Shown in pieces: positions 1 through 8,314 of a stretch of 64,000 nt of DNA (positions within the stretch are counted from its first letter, which is position 1; every line of letters starts with the position of its first letter). The stretch is from positions 1-64,000 of the forward strand of contig JAJRYD010000007.1 in NCBI GenBank assembly GCA_024275955.1, in the 5' to 3' direction. Source of the stretch: Nitrospirota bacterium (GTDB taxonomy: Bacteria; Nitrospinota_A; UBA7883; JACRGQ01). The notes under the pieces were generated by a model, which searched no databases, was not told the DNA's origin, and saw nothing but the letters and a program-made list of their open reading frames with translations. Both the position numbers and the translations under genes were made by a program.

Positions 1-287
1 GCAGCTCGCCCCACGCCGTGCGTGGTTTTGTGCCGATGGTTTCCCTTTGGCAGTGCCTCGCCTGCAAGGCGACAGCGGTGTGGAGGCGAACTTTTTTTAA
101 AGTTCAGTAAGGCAGTGTTTACCGCGTGCGGCAGCTCGCCCCACGCCGTGCGTGGTTTTGTGCCGATGGTTTCCCTTTGGCAGTGCCTCGCCTGCAAGGC
201 GACAGCGGTGTGGAGGCGAACTTTTTTTAAAGTTCAGTAAGGCAGTGTTTACCGCGTGCGGCAACTCGCCCCACGCCGTGCGTGGTT
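1..287. repeat. 130-bp tandem repeat, two identical units plus a 27-bp partial third
   Basis: Bases 1-130 and 131-260 are identical, and a third unit begins at 261 (one substitution at 264) and diverges after 287. The array probably continues off the left edge. Each unit holds two short inverted repeats, TCGCC/GGCGA and GAACTTT/AAAGTTC around a T-tract. The sequence between 288 and the fmdB-like start (GGGAGGC, then ACTTTAAAGTT) resembles the right part of a unit with changes, so the third unit may be degenerate rather than cut. An open frame crosses the array only because the period-130 repeat lacks stops in it; I do not regard it as a gene. Confidence 0.9.
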
Positions 288-320
288 GACACGGGAGGCA
301 GACGGTCTTACTTTAAAGTT

Positions 321-635
321 ATGCCTATTTACGAGTACGAACATGACGGAGTTCCGTGTCATTTGGGTAAGGTTTTCGAGGTGCAACAGTCGATACATGA
401 CGATGCGGCGACGGTCTGCCCGGACTGTGAAGGAACGATACACAGGATAATATCGCATACCAACGTAAATACCCCCAAAGGGAACGCCGAACTGCGTGAC
501 CTCGGGTTTTCTAAGCTGGTGAAAAGGGATGACGGTATTTATGAAAACGTAACCGCGCGCAAAGGGGAAAGCAAGATAATGGAGCGGGGCAAAAGTGAGA
601 CGATGCCGGACTTTTCAAAAATCATTAAGGATTGA
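321..635 (+). CDS. FmdB-like small zinc-ribbon protein with a degenerate first knuckle
   Basis: A 104-residue protein that begins with the family hallmark MPIYEY, which is why 321 is preferred to an in-frame GTG at 282. The second zinc knuckle is present (CPDC, residues 33-36, followed by HRIIS). The usual first CxxC near residues 9-12 is missing; His8, Cys13 and His14 lie in its place, so metal binding may be altered or lost. FmdB-family proteins are small putative regulators first named next to formamidase/amidase genes; the function is poorly defined. Its 3' end overlaps the convergent membrane-protein gene by 11 bp. No strong Shine-Dalgarno is visible; GGGAGG lies too far upstream. Confidence 0.75.
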   Translation: MPIYEYEHDGVPCHLGKVFEVQQSIHDDAATVCPDCEGTIHRIISHTNVNTPKGNAELRDLGFSKLVKRDDGIYENVTARKGESKIMERGKSETMPDFSKIIKD

Positions 636-975
636 CCGGCGAGAGAAGCCCGAACTTTACAGCCGCAAACATCAACGCGCTGTATACGAGAGATATTAGC
701 AATGTATTGAAAAGATTTTTCTTGGTGTATTCGTATTTTCCCACTCCTACTATCGTCATAGCCCCTTTGTGCATCATTACAAGCCCCGCGACATTGGTAA
801 GCCAGTAGGCTAACAGCATGTAGAGGGAGAAGTTAAATGGATAGATTTTCCAGAATATGGATGCAAGAAGATAGGCTATCGGAAAGTTTACAACTAGGTC
901 GTTCCACCATGAAAGCGGGGAAAGTATGTACCCGACGAATATAAGCACTCCGGCCTTTATCTTTTCTTCGTCCAT
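625..975 (-). CDS. Hypothetical integral membrane protein, 116 aa
   Basis: Mostly hydrophobic protein with about four potential membrane spans (roughly residues 8-24, 28-45, 48-68 and 90-112). A short polar loop, KYEYTKKN, sits at about residues 79-86. I do not recognise the family. It ends inside the convergent fmdB-like gene and starts about 70 bp beyond the 3' end of the PilZ operon. No catalytic motif is visible. Confidence 0.6.
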   Translation of the reverse strand: MDEEKIKAGVLIFVGYILSPLSWWNDLVVNFPIAYLLASIFWKIYPFNFSLYMLLAYWLTNVAGLVMMHKGAMTIVGVGKYEYTKKNLFNTLLISLVYSALMFAAVKFGLLSPVNP

Positions 976-1045
976 ACTATGTAGGATAGTCTATTTACAA
1001 CTGGAAGGTGTTTAAAGGAGCTTTTGGCAGGCTTTGGCTGGACTG

Positions 1046-1663
1046 TTAGGAGGTGCTTTGCGCGATGATGACACCTGAGTAGAGTTCTATCAAGTTATTT
1101 AGCTTTTTCTTGTTTTCCGACTCCATGTTGTAAAAGGGGCCGGCGTAGATGAAATTTTGGCCTTTTTGGAAGGCTCTTACTGCCTGAAGGTACTGTTTTT
1201 CAATTAAGCCAAAAGCCCCAACCGAAAAATTTAGAATTACAAGGTCGCCTTCTGAAATAGAGAGCTCCGAGCTTGTAATGAATTTCGCTCCGCTGAGGCT
1301 TATGTCGTCCATGAAGCCGTCTTCTACTACCTTTCCTTCTTCATCAGTGACAGAAGTGGGGACTATGCACTCGATTCTTTTGGAGGAGCGCATATTGTTT
1401 TCCATAAAATCTTCGCTAAAGGTGAAGGCCCAGAGGTTGGTTTTTTTCAGGTAGGCTACGAGGTGTCCGGTGATTCCGTAGAGCGAGCCTTTGCGCTGAA
1501 ACCTAAAAATGAATTCCGTTCCAGGTTTTAGAATGTATTTTAGTTCGTTTGCCAGTTCCAGCTCTAGCAAGAGGTATCTTTTCTTTTCACTCCAGCCGCG
1601 CAATACGCCTGTTGTCTTTTTACCGTTATGTTCAATACTTATTTTCTGGTCAACAATGAACAA
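1046..1663 (-). CDS. PilZ-domain c-di-GMP receptor, YcgR-like (205 aa)
   Basis: The N-terminal half (about 1-90) looks like the beta-rich YcgR/PilZN domain. The C-terminal half has both c-di-GMP signatures of PilZ: RSSKR (RxxxR, residues 92-96) and DISLSG (DxSxxG, residues 120-125). Binding of c-di-GMP is therefore likely; in this family it usually modulates motility or surface behaviour. The start is TTG at 1663, supported by AAGGAG about 7 nt upstream. It is the last gene of a tight four-gene run on this strand; the gap to the preceding PilZ gene is 17 bp. Confidence 0.85.
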   Translation of the reverse strand: MFIVDQKISIEHNGKKTTGVLRGWSEKKRYLLLELELANELKYILKPGTEFIFRFQRKGSLYGITGHLVAYLKKTNLWAFTFSEDFMENNMRSSKRIECIVPTSVTDEEGKVVEDGFMDDISLSGAKFITSSELSISEGDLVILNFSVGAFGLIEKQYLQAVRAFQKGQNFIYAGPFYNMESENKKKLNNLIELYSGVIIAQSTS

Positions 1664-1680
1664 AACCGGCTCCTTCGCTT

Positions 1681-2328
1681 TTAATCGCTAAACTTGTAGT
1701 AGAGTTTGTCTATTTTTTTATTAGCTTCCTTATCGCCTGTGCTGAAGCTTATTCCTATAAGAGATTTACCATCCAATCGGTTTACATTTTTTATCTGAGC
1801 GTCTATTGATATGTTGAATGGCGGTTGAAGCCCGAAAGAGAGCATTATCTCCTCGGAAATATTTAGGTTGTGCTGTCCTTCAAAGCAGAGCAGTATGCCG
1901 TGTTCCGAAAAATCTATACTGGTAGTATCGTAATTCCTGCTGGCAACTGCTTTTACCGGCGCGACCAGACTCAGGCGCGCGCTTTTCCTTAAGTTCATCT
2001 CCGTGATTACATCGGGATATTCAAACACCATGAGACGAAGCTTTGGATGTGTCCTCAGCAGGTAGGTTTTAAAGCTGTAAATCTTGCCGGTTTTTACAAA
2101 ACGGATATCTACGGCATCATCGTAGTTTATCTCCATAGCCCGCCCATTCACCGCGGGGGTATCTACAAGGATGTAGCTTCCAAAGCATACCCCTCTGAGA
2201 GTGGTAAAGACTTTTCTTGTACTGCCGAACACCACCTGCACAGAATTGCCGATAGGAAACTTATGGTCGAGCGAAAAGTTTATTTTTGAAGTGCCGGCCC
2301 TCCTGTAAAACTGCTTTTCATCTTCCAT
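1681..2328 (-). CDS. PilZ-domain c-di-GMP receptor, YcgR-like (215 aa)
   Basis: Second PilZ protein in tandem with the downstream one and of the same plan: N-terminal YcgR-like domain, then PilZ with RKSAR (residues 114-118) and DFSEHG (139-144). Both arginines and the Asp/Ser/Gly of the binding motifs are kept, so c-di-GMP binding is expected. The two PilZ proteins are only distantly similar, so this is an old duplication or two separate acquisitions. The start ATG at 2328 lies 6 bp after the stop of the HD-GYP C-terminal-like gene, indicating co-transcription with it. Confidence 0.85.
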   Translation of the reverse strand: MEDEKQFYRRAGTSKINFSLDHKFPIGNSVQVVFGSTRKVFTTLRGVCFGSYILVDTPAVNGRAMEINYDDAVDIRFVKTGKIYSFKTYLLRTHPKLRLMVFEYPDVITEMNLRKSARLSLVAPVKAVASRNYDTTSIDFSEHGILLCFEGQHNLNISEEIMLSFGLQPPFNISIDAQIKNVNRLDGKSLIGISFSTGDKEANKKIDKLYYKFSD

Positions 2329-2334
2329 CGTTTC

Positions 2335-2682
2335 TTATGTTGGCAACAAACCTTCAAGATAATCCAACGGGTTGATTTTCCATCCCGCATGGTTCTCATG
2401 GCATAGTATCCTGTCTTCCATTCCACCGCTCTTTCTGGCAAGGCCGACATTATGTGGATCTATGAATCTTTCTTTCTTGATGTTGTAGATTATACGCACC
2501 TGCGGCTCCAGTATATTTTCCGCTCCGGGTTCTATAATCACGGCAAGGCGTTCGCTTTGTAGCCTTACAAGCGTTCCTATCGGGTATATCCCAACTGACC
2601 GTATAAAGGTTTCCACCAGTGATTTATCGAAATGGTACCTGCTCCATCTGATTTTTATAGCGTTTCGCATCTCTTCTTTCAT
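2335..2682 (-). CDS. C-terminal region of an HD-GYP phosphodiesterase without the catalytic core
   Basis: The 115-residue product matches the part that follows the HD-GYP domain in DUF3391-type c-di-GMP phosphodiesterases: a segment of the form HFD..LVE.FIRSVGIYPIGTLVRL (about residues 17-41), then a small beta domain. No HD or GYP motif is present. It is in the same frame as the upstream DUF3391 gene and separated from it only by that gene's TAA and 18 further bases, so the pair reads like a phosphodiesterase with about 190 core residues removed. Sense codons continue upstream to the TAA; ATG at 2682 is the first ATG, with only a distant GGAGG. Either a decayed enzyme or a retained non-catalytic adaptor. 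Confidence 0.7.
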   Translation of the reverse strand: MKEEMRNAIKIRWSRYHFDKSLVETFIRSVGIYPIGTLVRLQSERLAVIIEPGAENILEPQVRIIYNIKKERFIDPHNVGLARKSGGMEDRILCHENHAGWKINPLDYLEGLLPT

Positions 2683-2700
2683 CGCTAGGCGGCTCTCGGT

Positions 2701-2964
2701 TTAGGGCTGTTCCTCCGCTACTTTTTTTATTTCCCCATTCGTTTTTTTCTCAGCCTCTTTTTCTGGAAGCGCTTCTTGGGTGTCCCTTCCTTTGTCGGTG
2801 TCTATGTATACTTTATCGATATTTTGGTTAACGATTCTCTCGATTTCTTTATCGTTTTTCAAAATGAAGGAATTTGTAAGAAACGGGTTTTCGAGCCAAC
2901 CGCAATTAAGGTCGCTGATGAACATTCCGGGCTTTAGATCGCTGGAGGCAACTTTCTTTATCAA
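2701..2964 (-). CDS. DUF3391 N-terminal domain of an HD-GYP protein (87 aa)
   Basis: Begins MIKKVASSDLKPGMFISDLN, continues with the NPFL...F.LKN/D and VYIDT segments typical of the N-terminal domain that precedes HD-GYP in many c-di-GMP phosphodiesterases. The protein then runs into a charged Glu/Lys-rich tail (about residues 63-87) and stops. First gene of the four-gene run DUF3391 / HD-GYP C-terminus / PilZ / PilZ. A functional enzyme would need the missing core, so a role as a scaffold or remnant is inferred. Confidence 0.7.
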   Translation of the reverse strand: MIKKVASSDLKPGMFISDLNCGWLENPFLTNSFILKNDKEIERIVNQNIDKVYIDTDKGRDTQEALPEKEAEKKTNGEIKKVAEEQP

Positions 2965-3286
2965 ACTGCGATACTCCCCACAAATTCGCGTTTACTGCCA
3001 GATGCTCTCCTCACGATGCTCTTAGACGAGTGAATGGTACCCCGCCTAAATCGTCAGACTAGGATGTTATATTTTAGGTTTTTTATCAATAGGCATATCT
3101 GCTTACTTTCAGTCATTTCGCATAGATAACGCTCAAATTCAAATTTTTTTAGGTGAGGTTACAGCTAAATGTAACGCAATATTTCACTAAATAATTTAGT
3201 TTTCCTTATTATATAGGGGGCAAAATGCATTTTTTGATAAAGTGTTAGAAGCTAGTTTCCGATAAGGGTGAAAAGGAGGCAAAAAT
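2965..3286. other. AT-rich divergent intergenic region
   Basis: 322 bp between the DUF3391 gene (minus) and the diguanylate cyclase (plus). It is much more AT-rich than its flanks. A TATTATATA stretch at about 3207-3215 could be a -10 region, but I find no convincing -35 partner. A strong AAGGAGG near 3271-3278 is the ribosome-binding site of the cyclase. No gene seen. Confidence 0.4.
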
Positions 3287-4006
3287 ATGAATTTAGCAAA
3301 AAATAATGCGGTACAACCGTCGATAGCGCTTGTCGATGAAATAATCCAAGGTTCCGGCGGGAAGGTGGGAGAGTGGATAAAGCGGCCGATGGTTTTGCGC
3401 CTTAAACGCGAAATATATGCCTATAAGGAAATGCAGGAGAAGCTTGCGCTGGAGCTTGAGAGAGCGAGAGAGGAAAACCAGAAGCTCCGCAACCTTTCAT
3501 ATACCGATGAACTTACAAAAATACCTAACAGAAGGGCGTTCAAAGAGTTTGCCGCCCGTGAATGGCGGTTGGCTTTGAGAGAGAAGAAGCCCTTGTCTCT
3601 GATTATGGTTGATATTGATTTTTTTAAGAAGTTCAACGATTCTCTGGGACACCAGCAGGGCGATAGCTGTCTTATAAAAGTTGCGCAAACGATGTCTGGC
3701 TTGATACATAGACCGGAAGATATTGTCGCCCGTATAGGCGGTGAGGAGTTTGCGGTGGTTCTTGGCAATACCGGACAGGAAAAGGCGCCGATGCTTGCGG
3801 AAAAACTAAGAGCAATGGTAGAAAAAATGCGGTGCCAGCATATATTTTCGGAGGTCAGCGACGTGGTGACTATTAGCGTGGGGGTATCTAGTATCTTTCC
3901 AAGCAGGCTTAATTCGCTTGAACAGCTTATCGAGAACGCGGACAAAGCTCTCTACCTTGCGAAAGATAACGGCAGAAACAGGGTGGAATCTCTGAGCGTT
4001 GATTAG
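3287..4006 (+). CDS. GGDEF-domain diguanylate cyclase (239 aa)
   Basis: Makes c-di-GMP from two GTP. Residues about 45-70 form a short coiled coil; the GGDEF domain fills 75-235. The active-site motif is GGEEF (151-155), metal-binding Asp is in MVDIDFF (108-113), and RPED at 142-145, five residues before GGEEF, is a canonical RxxD inhibitory I-site. The enzyme should be active and product-inhibited. The N-terminus lacks a membrane segment or known sensor domain, so it is probably cytoplasmic. A strong AAGGAGG precedes the ATG. Lies divergent to the PilZ operon, its likely effector partners. Confidence 0.9.
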   Translation: MNLAKNNAVQPSIALVDEIIQGSGGKVGEWIKRPMVLRLKREIYAYKEMQEKLALELERAREENQKLRNLSYTDELTKIPNRRAFKEFAAREWRLALREKKPLSLIMVDIDFFKKFNDSLGHQQGDSCLIKVAQTMSGLIHRPEDIVARIGGEEFAVVLGNTGQEKAPMLAEKLRAMVEKMRCQHIFSEVSDVVTISVGVSSIFPSRLNSLEQLIENADKALYLAKDNGRNRVESLSVD

Positions 4007-4036
4007 AGCTGTAGATAGATTTTTACCCTCATATTT

Positions 4037-4161
4037 CTGTTTCCAGAAGAGTTTTTTTTAAGTGCTTTAAGGGAAAGTTCATTTTCTAACTTCTTAAAAA
4101 TAGAGTCTTTAGAGCTTGGCGGGTTATAACAAAATCAGATTTATCTCATTTGGTAATAGCC
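4037..4161 (-). mobile_element. MITE family A, copy 1 (degenerate, reverse orientation)
   Basis: Reads in reverse orientation relative to the GGGGCTGTTGCC end. The interior, from the GTTCATTTTCTAACTTCTT block to the ATTTATCTCATT block, matches the other copies, but both outer ends are eroded (CTGTTTCC at left, TAATAGCC at right) and no target duplication is recognisable. Lies just after the diguanylate cyclase 3' end. An old copy. Confidence 0.75.
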
Positions 4162-4330
4162 GGCCGATAGCATCTCCTGACCATATAGGCACGAAAACCG
4201 GCTAGAATACCTTGTTATGGGGTAAGATGATGCCAAAAAGAGTGACACATCGGCAAAAGAGGCGATTGACATCAGCGAGATTCAAGACAAGATACTAAAA
4301 AAGATAGGTACCTGTTTTGGCGAATCTACC

Positions 4331-5380
4331 TTGCGTGACGGAACAGCCAATATAGCAGGCGTACAGCCAGGCGCGATGGTTCATTTCTATATAGAGATGC
4401 TTAAAGACGGTACCATAGCGTTGGAGATAATGAGTGGAGATGGCGAACCTACCGGCAAAATCATAGAGGAAGGCATAACCGGAGATGAATTTTCTAAGAA
4501 ATATAAAACCTGCTCCAACCACAAATGCACGCTTAAGCCTAGAACCGTGGACGAAGTGGCAAAAAAAATGTCGATTACCCGGCAAGAAATGGGAGAGCAA
4601 GACCTCAAGCGTGGAGACCTAGAAGGCGCGGAAGAAAAATTTGAACGCGCGATAAACCTTGATGAGAAAAATGTCAGAGCGAGCCTAGGTCTTGGCATGG
4701 CCAAGATGGAACAGGGGAAGGTTGATGAAGCTATGGAGGTTTTCAAAAAACTAAGCTCTGAAAATGCTATCTATAACGAACCTGAAAAGCATACTTTTAA
4801 CGAGTTCGGAATATATCTGCGCAAAAACAAGCTGTACAATCTCGCGGTAGAAAACTATGAAAAGGCTATTTATATTTCGCCTGATGATGAGGTACTTTAC
4901 TTTAATTTGGCTCGTGGGTATAAGGAAAACGGTGACGTGGGAACCGCTATCACAAAGCTTCGTGAATGCGTGAGGGTGATAGAAGACAAGCCGGAGGGGG
5001 ACTCCGATGAGGAGAAGCTGGAGCAGGAGAAAATATTGAAGCTGGTTAACGAGCATATAGAACTCTACATGGAAGCGGAAAAGCTTGAACTGGAAAAAAT
5101 ATTTCAGGCTGGCAGTAAGGCAGAAGACGAAGGTGATGGCAAGGAAAACGCGAAAGAGATGCAGGAGGAACCAGTAGAGGAAGAAAAGGCTAAACGGAAA
5201 TCGTTGGAAATGGATGTCGACTACACTAACGATGCTGACAGCTCTGACGGTGTTGTCGCCTCTGACGAAGCTGGCGATGCTGACAGCGTGGAACAAGATG
5301 ATGGGGGAACGGCAGAAAAAGAGAGGCAGGCACTAGAGGAACTCCTTGCCGATGATTTCGATAAAGATAAAGAGGCCTGA
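4331..5380 (+). CDS. TPR-repeat protein with acidic tail; true start probably 4227 across a frame break
   Basis: The first usable start in this frame is a TTG at 4331, but the same frame is open back to 4226 and reads like protein. ATG at 4227 with GGGG just upstream is in another frame; one extra A in the A5 run at 4235-4239 would join it perfectly to this frame. From the TTG: residues 1-70 form an uncharacterised domain with a Cys pair (61, 66), about 85-215 hold TPR-type helical repeats, and 235-349 is very acidic. No signal peptide is seen. Likely a protein-interaction scaffold. The next gene starts 10 bp after its stop. Confidence 0.7.
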   Translation: MRDGTANIAGVQPGAMVHFYIEMLKDGTIALEIMSGDGEPTGKIIEEGITGDEFSKKYKTCSNHKCTLKPRTVDEVAKKMSITRQEMGEQDLKRGDLEGAEEKFERAINLDEKNVRASLGLGMAKMEQGKVDEAMEVFKKLSSENAIYNEPEKHTFNEFGIYLRKNKLYNLAVENYEKAIYISPDDEVLYFNLARGYKENGDVGTAITKLRECVRVIEDKPEGDSDEEKLEQEKILKLVNEHIELYMEAEKLELEKIFQAGSKAEDEGDGKENAKEMQEEPVEEEKAKRKSLEMDVDYTNDADSSDGVVASDEAGDADSVEQDDGGTAEKERQALEELLADDFDKDKEA

Positions 5381-5390
5381 GAAAATATAT

Positions 5391-6803
5391 ATGACCTGTT
5401 TTGGTTTGGCAAAGCTTCGGCAGGTTTTTATCTGCGCGCTGATGGTAAAAATGTTCTCTTTAACGCTTTTTATTGCGTCAACAGGTTCGCTCGCGTTTGC
5501 TGAAAGCGGCGACCAGAGTATTTACGATGAATCTTACAAATACGAGAAAGCGAAAGAATATAAAAACGCGATAAAAACAGTTATGCCTATTTATAGCCGT
5601 TACCCAAGAGGGTACGCGGTAAACCTTACACTCGGCTGGCTTTACTACCTCGACGGCTCCTATGTTAAGTCGAGACTGCATTACAAAAAAGCTATGATAG
5701 CCAAGCCAAGTTCTCTAGAAGCGAAACTTGCTTATGCCCTCCCTCTTTTAAAGCAGAAAAAATGGGATAAAGCCGAAGAGATACTTAATAATGTTTTGGC
5801 AGTCGATAACTATAACTACCAGGGAAACCTCAAGCTTGTTTACGCCTTAAGGAAGCAGGGCAATTACGAACTTGCCGAGAGAGTTTCCAGAAAAATGCTG
5901 GCTATCTATCCGGCAGACGCGTCGCTTTTAAAAGAGCTTGCCCTAGTAGAAAAAGAAGGCGCTAGCCCATTGGCGCTACATAGGCAAAGAGCTCCCGAAG
6001 TTGGGCATATAACGGTGAACGCCAAGCATACCAGCTATAGAAGCTCGGAGGAAAGGCAGAGTAGCGATAACCTTGGGGTGTACGCCAAGCATCTTATAAA
6101 AAATGAATCGTTCAACGGGTCGCTCGATTTTGGCGGAGATGTTTTAATTGTAAGAAACATCTCTGGCGATAAATATCGGCAGGAAGAATTTACCGGAGTA
6201 GTAAATATCAAAAGTATCAGTCTGCCGTATCTCGCGGTAAGGTTTGGTCTTCACACCATTTCTTCTAGAAGCAAACTGGCCGATACAGGAGCCACGCTGA
6301 TAAGCGGAATAAGCTACGCAAAGCCGTTCCGGTGGAATGTCGGTATAGACCTGTTTAAGACAAGATACCTCTATTACGATAGCGCGGACAAAGGGGCTGA
6401 TGTAGACCTGTTGCAGGCTTCTCCTTATTTTGGTTTCAGGTTTGGAGGCGGAAAGTTTTATTCCGCTACTAGGGCCGATTATATTCGGCCTTCGGGAAGG
6501 GAAGGGATAAAGGAAAAGACATACAGCTCTTTTGAAGAGGAGATAGCTTTTTTCTTAAAGCCGCTAAGGTTTTCTGTTAAGGGATGGTCGGGCGAGCGGG
6601 TATACCCTGTGCTGAAAGGCGGGCTGATAGCTGTCAACTCGGCATATAAATACAGAAGCGGGTACGGTGCTTCGATAAAATACAATACATTTAAAAGATT
6701 TTCCGCGGAGGTAGGCATGGAAGGAAACAGGTTTAAAAGTATCGGAGCGTCGAAGATAACCACCGCCACGACTTATTTTGCTTTAATCAAATTTACCTTA
6801 TGA
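5391..6803 (+). CDS. Secreted TPR protein with C-terminal outer-membrane beta-barrel (470 aa)
   Basis: Start at 5391 rather than 5346, because it gives a clean signal peptide (hydrophobic core, cleavage after SLAFA). The mature N-terminal half (about 40-200) contains TPR-like repeats. The rest (about 215-470) is rich in alternating aromatic and polar residues as in an outer-membrane barrel and ends in FTL. Overall architecture resembles YaiO/PgaA-type TPR-porins that thread surface polysaccharide; that role is inference. Its stop overlaps the ATG of the next gene (ATGA), and that gene is a duplicate of its TPR half. Confidence 0.7.
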   Translation: MTCFGLAKLRQVFICALMVKMFSLTLFIASTGSLAFAESGDQSIYDESYKYEKAKEYKNAIKTVMPIYSRYPRGYAVNLTLGWLYYLDGSYVKSRLHYKKAMIAKPSSLEAKLAYALPLLKQKKWDKAEEILNNVLAVDNYNYQGNLKLVYALRKQGNYELAERVSRKMLAIYPADASLLKELALVEKEGASPLALHRQRAPEVGHITVNAKHTSYRSSEERQSSDNLGVYAKHLIKNESFNGSLDFGGDVLIVRNISGDKYRQEEFTGVVNIKSISLPYLAVRFGLHTISSRSKLADTGATLISGISYAKPFRWNVGIDLFKTRYLYYDSADKGADVDLLQASPYFGFRFGGGKFYSATRADYIRPSGREGIKEKTYSSFEEEIAFFLKPLRFSVKGWSGERVYPVLKGGLIAVNSAYKYRSGYGASIKYNTFKRFSAEVGMEGNRFKSIGASKITTATTYFALIKFTL

Positions 6804-7372
6804 CCCCTTTGTTAATAATGAAAACTTTTACGGCACGCGCGGTGGAGCGTAGCATCTTTTTTTTGCTGTTCCTGTTGCCTTTACCTATTTCGGCAGTCTT
6901 TGCCGGCAGTGACGACCGCGGAACCTATCGCAAATCTTACGAGTATGAAAAAGCTAAAGATTACAAGAGGGCAGTTAAAGCGGTTATGCCTGTTTATAGA
7001 GACGACCCTTATTCGTATAGAGTGAACTTAAGGCTTGGCCGGCTTTATTATCTCGGCGGGTCGAACGCAAAGTCTATGGAGCATTACCGCAAATCTATGC
7101 TGGCTGTTCCCGGTTCTGTCGAAGCAAAGCTTGGGTATCTCCAGCCTCTTATGAAGCAAAAGAGCTGGGCCGAGGCCGAAAAAGTTCTTGATGGAATCCT
7201 TAAAATTGACAGTTACAACTATTGGGCGAACCTGCTGTTGGCTAGAGTTTTTAAAAAGCAGAAAAAACTAGGGCGGGCAGAAAAAACAGCAAAGAAAATG
7301 CTGGTTCTATATCCTACCGATAGCTCTTTTTTGAAAGAGCTGGAGCTGACAAAGAAGGAAGAATTTAGGTAG
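6800..7372 (+). CDS. Secreted TPR protein, barrel-less paralogue of the upstream gene (190 aa)
   Basis: Signal peptide (hydrophobic 18-33, cleavage near VFAGS), then about 150 residues aligning end to end with the TPR half of the preceding protein: shared YEKAKxYK.A.K.VMP.Y, LGxLYYL.GS..KS, AKLxY and YPxDxSxLKEL blocks. The protein stops exactly where the barrel of its neighbour begins. This looks like tandem duplication followed by loss of the barrel, or a periplasmic partner. Translationally coupled by an ATGA overlap. Confidence 0.7.
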   Translation: MTPLLIMKTFTARAVERSIFFLLFLLPLPISAVFAGSDDRGTYRKSYEYEKAKDYKRAVKAVMPVYRDDPYSYRVNLRLGRLYYLGGSNAKSMEHYRKSMLAVPGSVEAKLGYLQPLMKQKSWAEAEKVLDGILKIDSYNYWANLLLARVFKKQKKLGRAEKTAKKMLVLYPTDSSFLKELELTKKEEFR

Positions 7373-7484
7373 CTAGCGACCCGTTTTCACCCTGCCGATA
7401 CCCGCCAAAACTCAAGCGCCAAAAGCCAGGGCATTCGCCCGCCGGCGAACACCTAGGTCGATTTTCCCGTATATTTCGCTAGCT

Positions 7485-7625
7485 TTAAAGGGTGTAGAAA
7501 AGGATCGGCAACGCGAAAATGGCCGAGAAAAAAGCGAGCCAAACCGAACCGACAATATTCGTCCTCTTAAAGCAATTTTTGTCGTAGCATACAAGGTCTT
7601 TGGCCTTATCTCTTGTGATAGTCAT
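7485..7625 (-). CDS. Small membrane protein, 46 aa
   Basis: A short frame opened by ATG at 7625 with a good GGAGG 9 nt upstream (7635-7639), ending TAA at 7485. Sequence starts MTITRDKAKD, has two cysteines (13 and 18) and one membrane span (about residues 24-44). Size and layout recall small accessory subunits of membrane complexes, but I recognise no family. Convergent to the TPR genes. Too short for most gene callers. Confidence 0.5.
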   Translation of the reverse strand: MTITRDKAKDLVCYDKNCFKRTNIVGSVWLAFFSAIFALPILFYTL

Positions 7626-7992
7626 CTGCGTATCCTCCGTTTTTAAAATTACACTTCACCGCACGGAACCGCGGTATCAAGGTTCCATTATTTTTGTTTT
7701 CTACCCATATAGGGGTGCAATCTGTATGCCTTTTTCTTTGGTTCAGGTTTTCAGCAGGTTCCCAGCCTGCACGGCTTTGGCTCTGCGGTTTAAGTGTGAC
7801 AGGCGGCATTTTTCATGCGGTATTTTTATCTGCGCGGACTGCACAGAGGTGCGTTTAGGATGGTCTGGTTTATCGAATAAAGATACCTGCTTAACGCCTC
7901 TTTTGAAGAAATTTGTCGTTCTCAAGAGGTTTTGAACCTCATTACAACCAGATGCCCAAGCGTACTCGATATTGAAGGTCAATTTCCATTAT
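7626..7992. other. Intergenic stretch with no convincing gene
   Basis: Short open frames occur on both strands but none has a ribosome-binding site, coding-like composition or recognisable motif. Holds the upstream region of the 46-aa gene (minus strand). Otherwise nothing identified before the MITE copy that starts at 7993. Confidence 0.4.
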
Positions 7993-8120
7993 GGGCCTGT
8001 TGCCAAATCCGATAAATTTGATTTTGTTTAAAGTTGCCGATCGCTAAAACATCTATTTTGAAAAGGTTGGAAGATGAGTCTTTCCTTTAAGCACTCCAAA
8101 AACTATTTCGGCAACGCCCC
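7993..8120 (+). mobile_element. MITE family A, copy 2 (subtype I)
   Basis: Left end GGGCCTGTTGCC, right end CGGCAACGCCCC; interior contains GCCGATCGCTAAAACATC, the mark of subtype I. The two ends are near-perfect inverted repeats. No clear target duplication. Lies between a TPR gene and a small membrane protein gene. No protein is encoded. Confidence 0.85.
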
Positions 8121-8314
8121 ATTTCGGCTCTGGCTCTCACTGCTCCTAATGTGAGGCTACATGGTTCACAGAAGAGTTGCTCAAGCTTAAAAGCGTTTGC
8201 TTCTTGTTTTGCTTTATATTATTAAAAATTTAAAATGTTCCAGAGTGTTATACTTTTCCGCGATAGCCTATTTTAAAATTTTGGCAAGTAATCTGGAAAG
8301 GTTTTTTTTTAAAA

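Noticed and set aside
22-240. 72-codon open frame over the tandem repeat
   Set aside because: It exists because the 130-bp unit is repeated without stops in that frame, has no ribosome-binding site and encodes the same repeated low-complexity stretch.
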